Source: an uncultured Pseudomonadota bacterium
Lineage (GTDB): Bacteria > Pseudomonadota > Gammaproteobacteria > Burkholderiales > SG8-39
Length of the DNA stretch: 39,649 bases
Assembly: GCA_903909415.1 (NCBI GenBank)
Contig: CAIVVS010000197.1
Location: 1 to 39,649 of the forward strand
Direction of reading: 5' to 3'
Part shown: positions 14,255 to 23,554 of the stretch, in pieces
How the letters are laid out: the number at the start of each line of letters is the position of its first letter
Position numbering within the stretch: position 1 is the first letter of the stretch
The notes under the pieces: generated by a model
The model's input: the letters and a program-made list of their open reading frames with translations, nothing else
Told to the model about the DNA's origin: nothing
Database searches by the model: none
Position numbers and translations under genes: made by a program

Positions 14255-16345
14255 TCAGCTCCGTTCGCGTTGCATGACGATGTAACCCAGCGCGTTGATG
14301 CGCGCGGTGTAGCCCTCGGTCACCAGTGTGGAGGTTTCCTCCTCGGCGATCACCGCCGGGCCGGGAATCACCGCGCCCGGCACGAGGTCGAAGCGCCAAT
14401 ATAGCGGGATGGACCGGCGCCCACCGGTGCGCGGGTCGAACAGGCCGCGCTCGCCCACCGGCACGGCGGGAGCCGCCGCGGGCATGGGCGGGCAGACCGG
14501 CATGGGCGCAGTGGCCGCCGCCATGCGCAGCGCCCAGCTCATCACCTCGACTTCCATCCCCGGAATGGTGATGCCGAACACGCGCTCGTATTCCATCTCG
14601 AACAGCGAGCCCATCAGCGCCGTGGCGGCCTTCGCGCCCATGGAAGCGAAATCGCCCGCCGGGATGGTCACGGTCAGGTCGTGGCCCTGGCCCTTGTAGC
14701 GCATGTCCGCGGTCCAGGCCTCGGTGAGCGCACCCTCGGGCGCGCCGCGGCGGATGAAGGCCTCGGATTCCGCGCGCATGCCCGCGCGCATCGCGTCCAC
14801 CGTCGCCGGGTCGAAACCTGCGTCCAGCGTGGTGTAGCGGGTGCGCACCGTCTCGTAGGCCACCGGTGCGAGCAGGAAGCCCACCGCCGAGCCCACGCCC
14901 GCGCCGGTGGGCACCACCACGGTGGCTATGCCGAGCTTGTCTGCGAGGCGCGCCGCATGCAGGGGTGCCGCGCCGCCGAAGGCGATCATGGTGCGCCCGC
15001 CCAGCTCCTTGCCTCGCTCCACGCCGTGCACGCGCGCGGCATTGGCCATGTTCTCCTCGACCACCTCGGCGATGCCGTAGGCGCCCTGCTCCGCGGTGAA
15101 TCCCAGCCGGCCGAGCGCGCCGGTGATGGCCGCCGCCGACTTGTCCGGGTACAGGGTGATGCTGCCGCCGGCGAAGCGCGCCGGGTCGATCGCGCCCATC
15201 ACCACGTCGGCGTCGGTGACCGTGGGCTGGGTGCCGCCGCGGCCATAGCAGGCCGGGCCGGGCTCGGAGGACGCGCTCTCCGGACCGACCTGGATGCGGC
15301 GCATCGCGTCCACGCTGGCGATCGACCCGCCTCCGGCGCCGATCTCCACCATCTCCACCACCGGGATGCGCAGCGGCAGCCCGCTGCCCTTCATGAACCG
15401 GTACTCGCGCGCCACCTCGAAGGTGCGCGCGTACTGCGGCTCGCCGCCGTCGATCAGGCAGATCTTGGCGGTGGTGCCGCCCATGTCGAAGGACAGCACC
15501 TGGTCGTAGCCGCACTGCTGCGCCAGGCGCGAGGCGAGGATGGCGCCGCCCGCCGGGCCGGACTCGACCAGCTTGATCGGGTACTGGCGCGCCGCCTCCA
15601 GCGTGCACAGGCCGCCGGCCGAGGTGATCAGGAATACCGGGCAGTCGAAACCGCGCGCGGCCAGCGCGTCGCGCAGCCGCCCGAGGTAGCCCGCCATCAC
15701 CGGCTGCACGTAGGCATTGGCGCAGGCAGTGGACCAGCGCTCGTACTCGCGGATCTCCGGGCTCACGTCCGAGGACAGCGTCACCCACAGGTCCGGCATG
15801 AGGCGGCGCAGCAGCTCGCCCGCGCGCTGCTCGTGCCCAGGCCAGGCGTAGGAGTGCAGGAAGCCGATCGCCACGCTCTCGACCTTCTCGCGCCGCAGCA
15901 GCGGCACCAGCGCCGCCAGCGCCGCCTCGTCCAGCGGGTGCACCTCGTTGCCGCGCGCGTCCATGCGCCCGGGCACACCCAGGCGCAGCGTGCGCGGCAC
16001 CAGCGGCGTGGGCTTGTCCATCAGGATGTCGTACTGCTCGAAGCGGTTCTCGAAGGCCATCTCGATCGAGTCGCGGAAGCCCTCGGTGGCCAGCAGCGCG
16101 GTGCGCGCGCCCTTCCTCTCGATGATGGCGTTGGTCGCGAGCGTGGTGCCGTGGATGATCTGCCCGACGTCGGCCGCTTTCAGCCCGGCGCGCGCCAGGA
16201 TCTGGGTGATGCCGGTGAGTACGCCCTCCTCGGGCGCGCGCGGCGTGGTCAGCACCTTGGCACTGGTGCGCCGCCCTCCGTGGTCCAGGGCCAGGTCGGT
16301 GAAGGTGCCGCCGATGTCGACGGCCAGTCTTGCCTTGTCGTTCAT
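14255..16345 (-). CDS. Hydantoinase A/oxoprolinase alpha subunit (HyuA family)
   Basis: A 696-residue ATPase subunit of the ASKHA fold. The N-terminal phosphate-1 motif is DIGGTFTDLAL (10-20). Then follow IIHGTTLATNAIIERKGA, FDMGGTTAKICLI (second phosphate motif), EIGAGGGSIASVD and MIAFGGAAPLHAARLADKLG. These are diagnostic of HyuA in N-methylhydantoinase, 5-oxoprolinase, acetophenone carboxylase and caprolactamase. It phosphorylates or activates the carbonyl substrate at ATP cost; HyuB completes the hydrolysis. It follows livF by 39 bp in the same operon, tying ring opening directly to uptake. Full length for the family. Confidence 0.93.
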   Translation of the reverse strand: MNDKARLAVDIGGTFTDLALDHGGRRTSAKVLTTPRAPEEGVLTGITQILARAGLKAADVGQIIHGTTLATNAIIERKGARTALLATEGFRDSIEMAFENRFEQYDILMDKPTPLVPRTLRLGVPGRMDARGNEVHPLDEAALAALVPLLRREKVESVAIGFLHSYAWPGHEQRAGELLRRLMPDLWVTLSSDVSPEIREYERWSTACANAYVQPVMAGYLGRLRDALAARGFDCPVFLITSAGGLCTLEAARQYPIKLVESGPAGGAILASRLAQQCGYDQVLSFDMGGTTAKICLIDGGEPQYARTFEVAREYRFMKGSGLPLRIPVVEMVEIGAGGGSIASVDAMRRIQVGPESASSEPGPACYGRGGTQPTVTDADVVMGAIDPARFAGGSITLYPDKSAAAITGALGRLGFTAEQGAYGIAEVVEENMANAARVHGVERGKELGGRTMIAFGGAAPLHAARLADKLGIATVVVPTGAGVGSAVGFLLAPVAYETVRTRYTTLDAGFDPATVDAMRAGMRAESEAFIRRGAPEGALTEAWTADMRYKGQGHDLTVTIPAGDFASMGAKAATALMGSLFEMEYERVFGITIPGMEVEVMSWALRMAAATAPMPVCPPMPAAAPAVPVGERGLFDPRTGGRRSIPLYWRFDLVPGAVIPGPAVIAEEETSTLVTEGYTARINALGYIVMQRERS

Positions 16346-16384
16346 GTGCCTGCCGCTCTTTCCTGCTTGTCCAGTGGGCCGCGC

Positions 16385-17110
16385 TCAGTGCGCGGCGCGT
16401 TCGCCGCCGAGGTAGGCCTGCCGGATGCGCGGGTCGTGCATCACCTCGGCCGCCGGCCCTTCCATGAACTTCCTGCCCAGCTCCAGCACGATGGCGCGGT
16501 CCGAAGCAGCCAGCGCCCCGTACGCATTCTGCTCCACCATCAGCACCGTGACGCCGGTGCGCGCCACGGTGCGCGCCAGCTCGAACACCTCCTGCTGCAT
16601 CTTGGGCGACAGTCCCAGCGAGGGCTCGTCCAGAAGCAGCAGCCGCGGTTGCAGCACCATGACCATCGCCGTCTCCAGCATCTGCTGCTCGCCGCCGGAC
16701 AGGTTACCCGAGGGCACGTGCAGCCGCGCCTTGAGCGCCGGGAACAATGCCAGCACCCGGTCGACCGCCTCGGCGTGGCGCGCGGCCGGCAGGGTGTAGC
16801 AGGCCATCTTGAAGTTCTCGGCCACGCTCATGGCCGAGAAGTTGCAGCGTCCCTGCGGCACGAAGCCGATGCCCAGCTTGAGCCGGTCCCAGGGATCGAG
16901 GCGCTCCACGGCCCTGCCGTCGAACGCGATGGTCCCGGCGAAATGCCGGCAGGTGCCGTAGACCGCGCGCATCAGCGTGGACTTGCCCGCGCCGTTGCCA
17001 CCGATCAGCGTGGTGACGGTGCCGGCCTCGATGCCGGTGGAAAAATCGTGCACCACCGGCAGCTCGCCGTAGCCGGCGGTCAGGTTGGCGATCTCAAGCA
17101 CGCACGCCAA
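16385..17110 (-). CDS. livF: Liv-type ABC transporter ATP-binding protein LivF (system 1)
   Basis: A 241-residue ATPase: Walker A GGNGAGKST (about 37-45), Q-loop in GFVPQGR, signature LSGGEQQ, Walker B LLLLDEPSLGLSP, H-loop region replaced by the family's VEQN. This is the HAAT-family LivF pattern. The best start is the TTG at 17110: GGAGG lies six bases upstream. A GTG at 17101 would give a more typical N-terminus (LEIANL) but has a 15-base gap to that site. It overlaps the end of livG by 17 bp. Together with LivG it energises the LivHM permease. Confidence 0.92.
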   Translation of the reverse strand: MACVLEIANLTAGYGELPVVHDFSTGIEAGTVTTLIGGNGAGKSTLMRAVYGTCRHFAGTIAFDGRAVERLDPWDRLKLGIGFVPQGRCNFSAMSVAENFKMACYTLPAARHAEAVDRVLALFPALKARLHVPSGNLSGGEQQMLETAMVMVLQPRLLLLDEPSLGLSPKMQQEVFELARTVARTGVTVLMVEQNAYGALAASDRAIVLELGRKFMEGPAAEVMHDPRIRQAYLGGERAAH

Positions 17111-17858
17111 GGTAGGCCTCCAGCACGCGCGCGTCGGAATGGACCACCTCAGGCGTACCCTCGGTGAGCTTGCGGCCCTGGTCGAACACGATCACCCGGT
17201 CGCACAGGTTCATGATGAATTCCATGTTGTGCTCGACGACAAGGAAGGTCTCGCCTGCGTCGCGCAGCGTGCGTATCGCCGCCTCGACTTCCCTGACCCG
17301 CGTCGGGTTCACGCCGGCGACGGGCTCGTCCAGCACCACCAGGCGCGGCTTGGGCATGAGCGCGCAGGCCAGCGCCACCAGCTTCTTCTGGCCGTAGGAC
17401 AGGATGCCCACCGGCACGTCGGCGTAGCGCCCCAGCCCCACCAGCGCGACCAGTTCGGCGGCACGGGCGCGCGCCGCCTCCTCCTCGCGCCGCAGCCGGC
17501 CGGTGCGCAGCACCGCGTCCAACCAGTTGGCCGAGTCGAACGGCTCCATCGCGGTGAGCAGGTTGTCCAACAGGGTCATCTGCTCGTACACGCGCACCGT
17601 CTGGAATGTGCGCATCAGGCCGGCGCGCGCGATCTGCCAGGACGCCAGCCCCTCCAGCGCCCTGCCCGCCAGCCGCACGCGCCCGCGGTCGGCGGGCTGG
17701 AATCCGGTGATGCAGTCGATGGTGGTGCTCTTGCCCGAGCCGTTCGGCCCGATAATGCCGACGATCTCGTTGTCATTCACCTCGAAGGACACGCCGTCCA
17801 CGGCATGCACGCCGGCGTAGGCCTTGGCGACGTCCTCCACCTGCAGCAGCACCCCCAT
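17094..17858 (-). CDS. livG: Liv-type ABC transporter ATP-binding protein LivG (system 1)
   Basis: A 254-residue ATPase starting at ATG 17858. Walker A is GPNGSGKST, the signature is LSYGQKKL (the LivG-type variant of LSGGQ), Walker B is LVVLDEPVAGVNP, and the H-loop is VEHNMEF. The MRTFQTVR segment after the Q-loop is typical of LivG. The long open frame upstream of this ATG is the shadow of livM in another frame. It lies 14 bp after livM and overlaps livF, so H-M-G-F are one transcript. It probably forms a heterodimer with LivF. Confidence 0.92.
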   Translation of the reverse strand: MGVLLQVEDVAKAYAGVHAVDGVSFEVNDNEIVGIIGPNGSGKSTTIDCITGFQPADRGRVRLAGRALEGLASWQIARAGLMRTFQTVRVYEQMTLLDNLLTAMEPFDSANWLDAVLRTGRLRREEEAARARAAELVALVGLGRYADVPVGILSYGQKKLVALACALMPKPRLVVLDEPVAGVNPTRVREVEAAIRTLRDAGETFLVVEHNMEFIMNLCDRVIVFDQGRKLTEGTPEVVHSDARVLEAYLGVRA

Positions 17859-17872
17859 GCGAGCCCGCCCGC

Positions 17873-18862
17873 TCAAGCCAGGTCCGCGCGCAGGCGGTTC
17901 ACGCGGCGCTCGCGCAACCAGCCGACCACGCCCTGCGGCAGCACCAGCACCGCGACCACCAGGATGGCCCCGTACACCACCATGCGCAACTCGTTGGAAA
18001 AGCGCAGAGCCTCGGGCAGCGCCGACATCACCAGCCCGGCCACCACCACGCCCCAGAAGTTGCCGGCGCCGCCGATGATCACCATGATGAGCCAGGCCTG
18101 GATGTAGTAGAAGTCGAGGATGCTCGGGTCCACCACCTTGAGGTAGAAAACGTGGATGCCGCCGGCCACGCCGGTGAGCGCCGCGCCCAGCGCGAAGGCG
18201 AACAACCGGTAGGGCGTGGGCGAGATGCCGTGTGCTAGCGCCAGCGGCTGGTTCTGCTTGATGGCGAGCAGCGTGCGCCCGATGCGCGAGGACACCACCG
18301 CGTAGACCACGCCCAGCGCCACCACCATCCATCCCATGGCGAGGTAGTACATCTCGTTGTTGCTGGCGAAGCGGTAGCCGAACAGCTCCGGCACCGGCAG
18401 GCCGGGCAGGCCCATGGGCCCGCGCGTGAGCGTCACCCAGTCGCGCGCCACCAGGAAGGCCAGCAGCGAGAACGACAGCGTGACGATGACGAAGGAGTCG
18501 CGCTGCAGCCGAAGCGCCGGCCAGCCCACCATCACGGCAAGCACCGCATTGAGCGCCGCCGCTGCCGCCAGCGCCAGCCAGAACGGCGCCCCCGCATCCA
18601 TCACCAGCAGTGCCGCGCAGTAGCCGCCTATGCCCCAGAAAGCGAGTTGCGCGAAGGACAGCAGCCCCGAGTAGCCGTAGACCAGGTTTAGGCTGACCGC
18701 GGCGACGGTGAAGCTGAAGGCGGTCACGCCCACGCCGACGATGTAGTCGTTGGACACATGCGGCAGCGCGCCCAGCAGTGCGATGGCGAACGCGGCCAGC
18801 AACCCTTCACGGACCCCGGGGGCCATGCCCGCGGTTGGCGCCGGGGTGCCTGCCGGATGCAT
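17873..18862 (-). CDS. livM: Liv-type ABC transporter permease LivM (system 1)
   Basis: A 329-residue inner-membrane permease with about eight to ten hydrophobic segments. Family hallmarks are LNLVYGYSGLLSFAQLAFWGIGGY, VGWPALRLQRDSFVIVTLSF and IGRTLLAIKQNQPLALAHGI (the EAA-like loop contacting the ATPases), ending LPQGVVGWLRERR. The ATG at 18862 overlaps the livH stop as TGATG, so translation is coupled; an internal ATG at 18826 is a possible alternative. Substrates of this permease class are amino acids, amides, urea-like or aromatic acids. Confidence 0.92.
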   Translation of the reverse strand: MHPAGTPAPTAGMAPGVREGLLAAFAIALLGALPHVSNDYIVGVGVTAFSFTVAAVSLNLVYGYSGLLSFAQLAFWGIGGYCAALLVMDAGAPFWLALAAAAALNAVLAVMVGWPALRLQRDSFVIVTLSFSLLAFLVARDWVTLTRGPMGLPGLPVPELFGYRFASNNEMYYLAMGWMVVALGVVYAVVSSRIGRTLLAIKQNQPLALAHGISPTPYRLFAFALGAALTGVAGGIHVFYLKVVDPSILDFYYIQAWLIMVIIGGAGNFWGVVVAGLVMSALPEALRFSNELRMVVYGAILVVAVLVLPQGVVGWLRERRVNRLRADLA

Positions 18863-19749
18863 CAACCGACCCGCACCGTGGCATGGCCGAACAGGCCCTG
18901 CGGCCGGAACAGCAGCACCGCCATCATCAGGATGAAGCCGGTGACTTCCTGCCAGATGATGTCGAAGAACCCGCCAACCCAGCTCTCGAGGATGCCCAGG
19001 CCGATGCCGGCGACGATGGCGCCCGGGATGCTGCCCAGGCCGCCGATGATAACCAGCGCGAAGGCCTTGAAGATCAGGAACTGGCCCATGATGGGCTGCA
19101 CCAGGTGCACCGGGGCGAGCGCCGCGCCGGCCAGGCCGCACAGCATGGTCGCCACCACCACGGCGTTGCGCGCCACGCTGCGTGGGCGCACGCCGACCAT
19201 CAGCGCAGCCTCGCGGTTGATCGCCACCGCGCGCATGGCGCGCCCGAACTGGGTGCGGAACAGGATGAACCACAGCACCGCGAACGCGCCCAGCGCGATG
19301 CCCGAGGCCGCGATGCGGGTCCAGGTGATGTTGATGGCGCCCACCGAGACGCCGGCGAAGCCCAGCTGGGAGTTGACCATCTTGGGCGTGGCGCTGAACA
19401 GGTACTGGCAGCCGTACAGCAGCACCATGGAGATGCCCATGGTGATCAGGATGGAGCGCTCGAAGTCCTTGTCGCGCAGGCGCACCAGGAAACCCTCGAA
19501 CAGCACCAGGCCGAGCAGTCCGCTGGCGGCGACGGCGAGCAGCATCGCGGGTACGTACTGCCCGCCCAGGGCAGGCAGCGCGAAGGCCATCACGTAGGCG
19601 CCCACCATCAGCAGCTCGCCATGGGCGAAGTTGATGACCTCCAGGACGCCGAAGATCAGCGCCAGGCCGGTGGCGATCAGCGCGTAGATCAGCCCGAGCA
19701 TCAGCCCGTTCAGCGTCAGTTGCAGCAGGTAGGTCGCGTCGATTTCCAT
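18862..19749 (-). CDS. livH: Liv-type ABC transporter permease LivH (system 1)
   Basis: A 295-residue permease, first gene of the leftward liv-hyu operon. Typical LivH segments: TGLALIFGVLEVINFAHGELLMVGAY near the N-terminus, FGRAMRAVAINREAALMVGV (cytoplasmic loop), FALVIIGGLGSIPGAIVAGIGLG and the C-terminal LLFRPQGLFG. About eight membrane segments. The start at 19749 faces the divergent substrate-binding-protein operon across 229 bp, so one binding protein from that operon (19979 or 24968) presumably serves this permease, which has none of its own on the minus strand. Confidence 0.92.
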   Translation of the reverse strand: MEIDATYLLQLTLNGLMLGLIYALIATGLALIFGVLEVINFAHGELLMVGAYVMAFALPALGGQYVPAMLLAVAASGLLGLVLFEGFLVRLRDKDFERSILITMGISMVLLYGCQYLFSATPKMVNSQLGFAGVSVGAINITWTRIAASGIALGAFAVLWFILFRTQFGRAMRAVAINREAALMVGVRPRSVARNAVVVATMLCGLAGAALAPVHLVQPIMGQFLIFKAFALVIIGGLGSIPGAIVAGIGLGILESWVGGFFDIIWQEVTGFILMMAVLLFRPQGLFGHATVRVG

Positions 19750-19978
19750 GCGGCGCCGTGTGCTCCCGGCGGGCGCGGACCGCCCCGGGTTGTGATCACA
19801 CTATCCTATCGTGTAACGGCCAACGCGCAAGCCCCCGGCCCAAAATGGCGAGCCACGCCTGAAACCGGTGCACTCTTGCCGGGAGCGTGCGGATGCTCTT
19901 ATCATGGCCCGTGTGATCCGCGCCGCGACAATGCGCCGTGAACCGCAGCCACCCACCTTCAACCACCGGGGACCCGAC
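19750..19978. promoter_or_regulatory. Divergent promoter region of the liv-hyu and SBP-fbiC operons
   Basis: Possible plus-strand promoter: TTGTGA (19790-19795), 16 bp, TGTAAC (19812-19817). A possible minus-strand promoter overlaps it: TTGCGC, 16 bp, TAGGAT. Each matches consensus at about 4 of 6 positions per box, so these are suggestions only. No other gene is seen in this gap. Confidence 0.35.
19791..19800. promoter_or_regulatory. Palindrome TGTGATCACA, candidate operator
   Basis: A perfect 10-bp palindrome in the divergent region, overlapping the candidate plus-strand -35 box. It resembles GntR-type sites or a Crp site without its central spacer. A half copy, GTGTGATC, recurs near 19910. 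The binding protein is unknown. Confidence 0.35.
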
Positions 19979-21112
19979 ATGAAACGCAGCCTGCTCGTCC
20001 TGGCCACCGCTTCCGCGATGCTCTGCGGGGGCGCGCAAGCGCAGAACACCATCCGCATCGGCTTCTCCAGTGCGTTCACCGGGCCCGCCGCGCTCGCGTC
20101 GCAATGGGAGAAATGGGGCGTGGACCTGGCGGTCGAGGAGATCAACGCCAGCGGCGGCCTGCTCGGGCGCAAGGTTGAGATCGTGGCGGTCGACAACCGC
20201 TGCAACCCGACCGAGGGTGCGAACAGCGCGCGCAAGCTGGTCCAGGAGAAGGTCGCCGCGATCGTCGGCGCGCACTGCTCCAGCGCGACGCTGGCGATGA
20301 TGCCGATCATCCAGGAAGCGAAGATCCCGATGGTGACCGGCGTGTCCTCCAGCCCGATCATCAAGGACCGGTCCGGCGCGGGCGGCAACACCTTCATGTT
20401 CCGCATCAACCCGGACGACCTGATGATGGCCCAGGCGCTGACCGAGTACCTCGGCCAGAAGAAGACCTACAAGACGGTGTCCATCATCGGCGAGGACTCG
20501 GACTTCGGCCGCGGCGGAGGCGGCGCGTTCGCGCCGCTGGCCCAGAAGGCCGGCATCCAGGTGCTGTCCACCGACTACACGCCGCAGATGATCCCCGACT
20601 TCACGCCGGTGCTGACCCGCATCGCGCAGCGCAAGCCCGACGCAATCGCGCTGTTCATGCTCGGCGCCGACCAGATGAACCTGATCCGCACAGCCATGCA
20701 GATGGGCATCAAGATCCCCTACACCGGTCGCGCGGAACTGGGCGGCAAGATCATCGAGCTGGTCGAGGCAGGCGGCATGGAGGGCACCGTGACCGCGTGG
20801 ACCTACTCGCCGGACATCGACAACCCGGTGAACAAGAAATTCGCCACCACCATCGTGCTGCGCCACAAGACCATCGCCACGCTGCAGAGCTGGGCGGGCT
20901 ATGACAGCACCCGCGCGCTGGTCGCGGCGATCCGCCTGGCCAAGAGCGCCGAGCCGGAGAAGATCCGCGACGCGCTGACCAAGGTGAAACTGACGATGCT
21001 GCACGGCAAGACCGTGGGCTTCGACAACTACAACCAGGCCGGCAAGGTGGTGGTGATACAGACCGCGAAGAACAAGCGCGTCGAGATCCTCGACCTGTTC
21101 GAGCTCAAGTAA
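19979..21112 (+). CDS. Periplasmic substrate-binding protein, Liv/amide-urea family (Peripla_BP_6)
   Basis: A 377-residue secreted protein. The signal peptide is MKRSLLVLATASAMLCGGAQ-AQ; the mature protein begins near NTIRIGFSSAFTGPAALAS, the standard type-I periplasmic fold start. VEEINASGGLLGRKVEIVAVDNRCNPTEGANSARKLV and the later IVGAHCSSATLAMMPI also fit the LivJ/AmiC family. The ATG at 19979 is chosen because the upstream frame would precede the signal peptide with a charged stretch. First gene of the plus-strand operon, nine bases before fbiC, and divergent from livHMGF, with which it most likely works. The ligand is unknown. Confidence 0.9.
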   Translation: MKRSLLVLATASAMLCGGAQAQNTIRIGFSSAFTGPAALASQWEKWGVDLAVEEINASGGLLGRKVEIVAVDNRCNPTEGANSARKLVQEKVAAIVGAHCSSATLAMMPIIQEAKIPMVTGVSSSPIIKDRSGAGGNTFMFRINPDDLMMAQALTEYLGQKKTYKTVSIIGEDSDFGRGGGGAFAPLAQKAGIQVLSTDYTPQMIPDFTPVLTRIAQRKPDAIALFMLGADQMNLIRTAMQMGIKIPYTGRAELGGKIIELVEAGGMEGTVTAWTYSPDIDNPVNKKFATTIVLRHKTIATLQSWAGYDSTRALVAAIRLAKSAEPEKIRDALTKVKLTMLHGKTVGFDNYNQAGKVVVIQTAKNKRVEILDLFELK

Positions 21113-21121
21113 AAGGCCTCG

Positions 21122-23554
21122 GTGGCCGCGGCGGAGCGCGCGCAAGGACTGGACCCGCGGGAACCGCTGCCGGGGCTGTTGACGCGCGCCGCGGCGCTGC
21201 GCGACGCCGGCCACGGCCCGCGCGTGTCCTACTCGCGCAAGGTCTTTATCCCGCTCACGCGGCTTTGCCGCGACACCTGCCGCTACTGCACCTTCGCCAC
21301 CACGCCGGCGAAGCTGGCGGCAGCGGGTACGGGCCCCTACCTGTCACCCGACGAGGTGCTGGCCATCGCCCGCGCCGGGCGCGCGGCGGGCTGCCACGAG
21401 GCGCTGTTCACCCTGGGCGACAAGCCCGAGCTGCGCTGGCCCGAGGCGCGCGCCTTCCTCGACGGCATGGGCCACGCCAGCACCGTCGATTACCTCGTGG
21501 CGATGTGCCAGCTGGTGCTGGACGAAACGGGCCTGTTGCCGCACGCCAACCCCGGCGTCACCAGCCGCGGGGAACTGGCGTCGCTGCGGCGCGTGTCGGC
21601 ATCGCAGGGCCTGATGCTGGAATCGTCCTCGGCACGGCTGTGCGAACGCGGCGGCCCGCACCACGGCTCGCCCGACAAGCATCCCGCCGTGCGGCTGGAG
21701 TCCATCCGGCTCGCGGGCGAACTGGCCATCCCGTTCACCAGCGGCATCCTGATCGGCATCGGCGAGACGCGCGCGGAGCGCATCGAGTCGCTGCTGGCGC
21801 TGCGCGAACTGCATGACCGCCACGGCCACATCCAGGAACTGATCATCCAGAACTTCCGCGCCAAGCCGGACACCGTGATGGCGGGCGCGGACGAACCCGG
21901 CATGGACGAGTTGCTCTGGACCATCGCCGCCGCGCGCGTGCTGTTCGGCGCGGACATGAACATCCAGGCCCCGCCCAACCTGTCCGGAACCGATTACCCG
22001 CTGCTGCTCGCGGCCGGCATCAATGACTGGGGCGGCGTGTCGCCGGTGACGCCCGACCACGTGAACCCCGAGGCGCCCTGGCCGCACCTGGACGCGCTGC
22101 GCGGGCGCACCGCCGCCGAAGGCCGCATCCTGGTGGAACGCGCGCCGACCTACCCCGCCTTTTGCCTGGACGCGGCGCGCTGGCATGACGCCGCGGTGCT
22201 GCCGAAGCTGCTGGACCACCTGGATGCCGAGGGCTACGCGCGCAGCGATGCATGGACGGTGGGCGAGCCCGGCGCGCTGCCGGTGGCGAAGGCGCCGCTG
22301 CGCGCGCGCTCGGCGGACCTGGACGCGCTGCTCGCCCGCGCCACGCGCGGGGAGCGGCTGGACGAGGCTGGCATCACCAGGCTGTTCGCCGCGCGCGCCG
22401 ACGAAACGGCGGCGGTGTGCGCGGCAGCCGACGAACTGCGCCGCGCCACCAGCGGCGACAGCGTGCGCTACGTGGTGAACCGCAACATCAACTACACCAA
22501 CGTCTGCCACCACGGGTGCCGGTTCTGCGCCTTCTCGAAGGGACGGCACTCGGATGCCATCCGCGAGCTGCGCGGCGCGCCCTACGACCTGGCGCATGCC
22601 GAGATCGCGCGTCGCGTGGACGAGGCCTGGGCGCGCGGCGCGACCGAAGTCTGCATGCAGGGCGGCATCCACCCGGACTACACCGGCAACACCTACATGG
22701 ACATCGTGCGCACGGTGAAGCGCGCGCAGCCGGCGATGCACGTGCACGCCTTCTCGCCGCTGGAGATCACCCACGGCGCGCGTTCGCTCGGCCTGCCGCT
22801 GCCCGAGTACCTGGCGATGCTGAGGGACGCGGGCCTGGGCACGCTGCCCGGCACCGCCGCCGAGATCCTGGACGACGACATGCGCGCCATCCTCTGCCCG
22901 GACAAGCTGGACACCGCGCAATGGCTGGACGTGATGCGCGCCGCGCACGCCGCCGGCCTGCGCTCCACCGCCACCATCATGTTCGGCCATGTGGAACGGA
23001 CCCTGCACTGGGCACGCCACCTGCTGCGCGTGCGCGACCTTCAGGCCGAGACCGGCGGCTTCACCGAGTTCGTGCCCCTGCCCTTCGTGCACATGGAAGC
23101 GCCGATCTACCGCAAGGGCCGCGCGCGCCGCGGTCCGACCTGGCGCGAGGCGCTGCTGGTGCACGCGGTGTCGCGCCTGGTGCTGCATCCGCTGGTGCCC
23201 AACATCCAGGCCTCCTGGGTCAAGCTGGGACCTGACGGCGCAGCCGCCTGCCTGCAGGCCGGCGCGAACGACCTGGGCGGCACGCTGATGAACGAATCGA
23301 TCTCGCGCGCCGCCGGCAACGAGCACGGCGAAGAGTTCCCGCCCGAGCGCATGGACCGGCTGATCACCTCGACCGGCCGGGTCGCGTCCCAGCGCACCAC
23401 CCTGTACGGCGAGGCGCCTGCGCAGCAATGCGCGCGCTCCTACGGTGTGGCGCCGGTGGCCCCCATCGTGCTCACGCCGCTGCCGCGCCGCGGGCGCACG
23501 GGCAAGGAGCCGGCCGGCGGCACTGCGCTGCCCGTAAGCGAGCGGGTCGCATGA
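21122..23554 (+). CDS. fbiC: FO synthase, fused CofG-CofH (F420 biosynthesis)
   Basis: An 810-residue fusion of two radical-SAM enzymes. Each half has its own cluster motif: C49-x3-C53-x2-C56 (CRDTCRYC) in the CofG half, preceded by YSRKVFIPLTRLC, and C462-x3-C466-x2-C469 (CHHGCRFC) in the CofH half, preceded by RYVVNRNINYTNVC. CofG-specific AKPDTVMAG and PPNLSGTDYPLLLAAGINDWGG, and CofH-specific MQGGIHPDYTGNTYMDI and GTAAEILDDDMRAILCPDKL, are clear. It joins tyrosine and a ribityl-diaminouracil to make FO, the deazaflavin chromophore of coenzyme F420. The start is GTG with AAAGG five bases ahead. The 3' end overlaps cofC (ATGA). The fused form is known from actinobacteria and some proteobacteria. 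Strong call; it is the most unexpected gene of the operon. Confidence 0.95.
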   Translation: MAAAERAQGLDPREPLPGLLTRAAALRDAGHGPRVSYSRKVFIPLTRLCRDTCRYCTFATTPAKLAAAGTGPYLSPDEVLAIARAGRAAGCHEALFTLGDKPELRWPEARAFLDGMGHASTVDYLVAMCQLVLDETGLLPHANPGVTSRGELASLRRVSASQGLMLESSSARLCERGGPHHGSPDKHPAVRLESIRLAGELAIPFTSGILIGIGETRAERIESLLALRELHDRHGHIQELIIQNFRAKPDTVMAGADEPGMDELLWTIAAARVLFGADMNIQAPPNLSGTDYPLLLAAGINDWGGVSPVTPDHVNPEAPWPHLDALRGRTAAEGRILVERAPTYPAFCLDAARWHDAAVLPKLLDHLDAEGYARSDAWTVGEPGALPVAKAPLRARSADLDALLARATRGERLDEAGITRLFAARADETAAVCAAADELRRATSGDSVRYVVNRNINYTNVCHHGCRFCAFSKGRHSDAIRELRGAPYDLAHAEIARRVDEAWARGATEVCMQGGIHPDYTGNTYMDIVRTVKRAQPAMHVHAFSPLEITHGARSLGLPLPEYLAMLRDAGLGTLPGTAAEILDDDMRAILCPDKLDTAQWLDVMRAAHAAGLRSTATIMFGHVERTLHWARHLLRVRDLQAETGGFTEFVPLPFVHMEAPIYRKGRARRGPTWREALLVHAVSRLVLHPLVPNIQASWVKLGPDGAAACLQAGANDLGGTLMNESISRAAGNEHGEEFPPERMDRLITSTGRVASQRTTLYGEAPAQQCARSYGVAPVAPIVLTPLPRRGRTGKEPAGGTALPVSERVA

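Noticed and set aside
14681..17167. Plus-strand open frame of 828 codons over hyuA and livF
   Set aside because: Antisense shadow; hyuA and livF have clear ATPase motifs on the minus strand.
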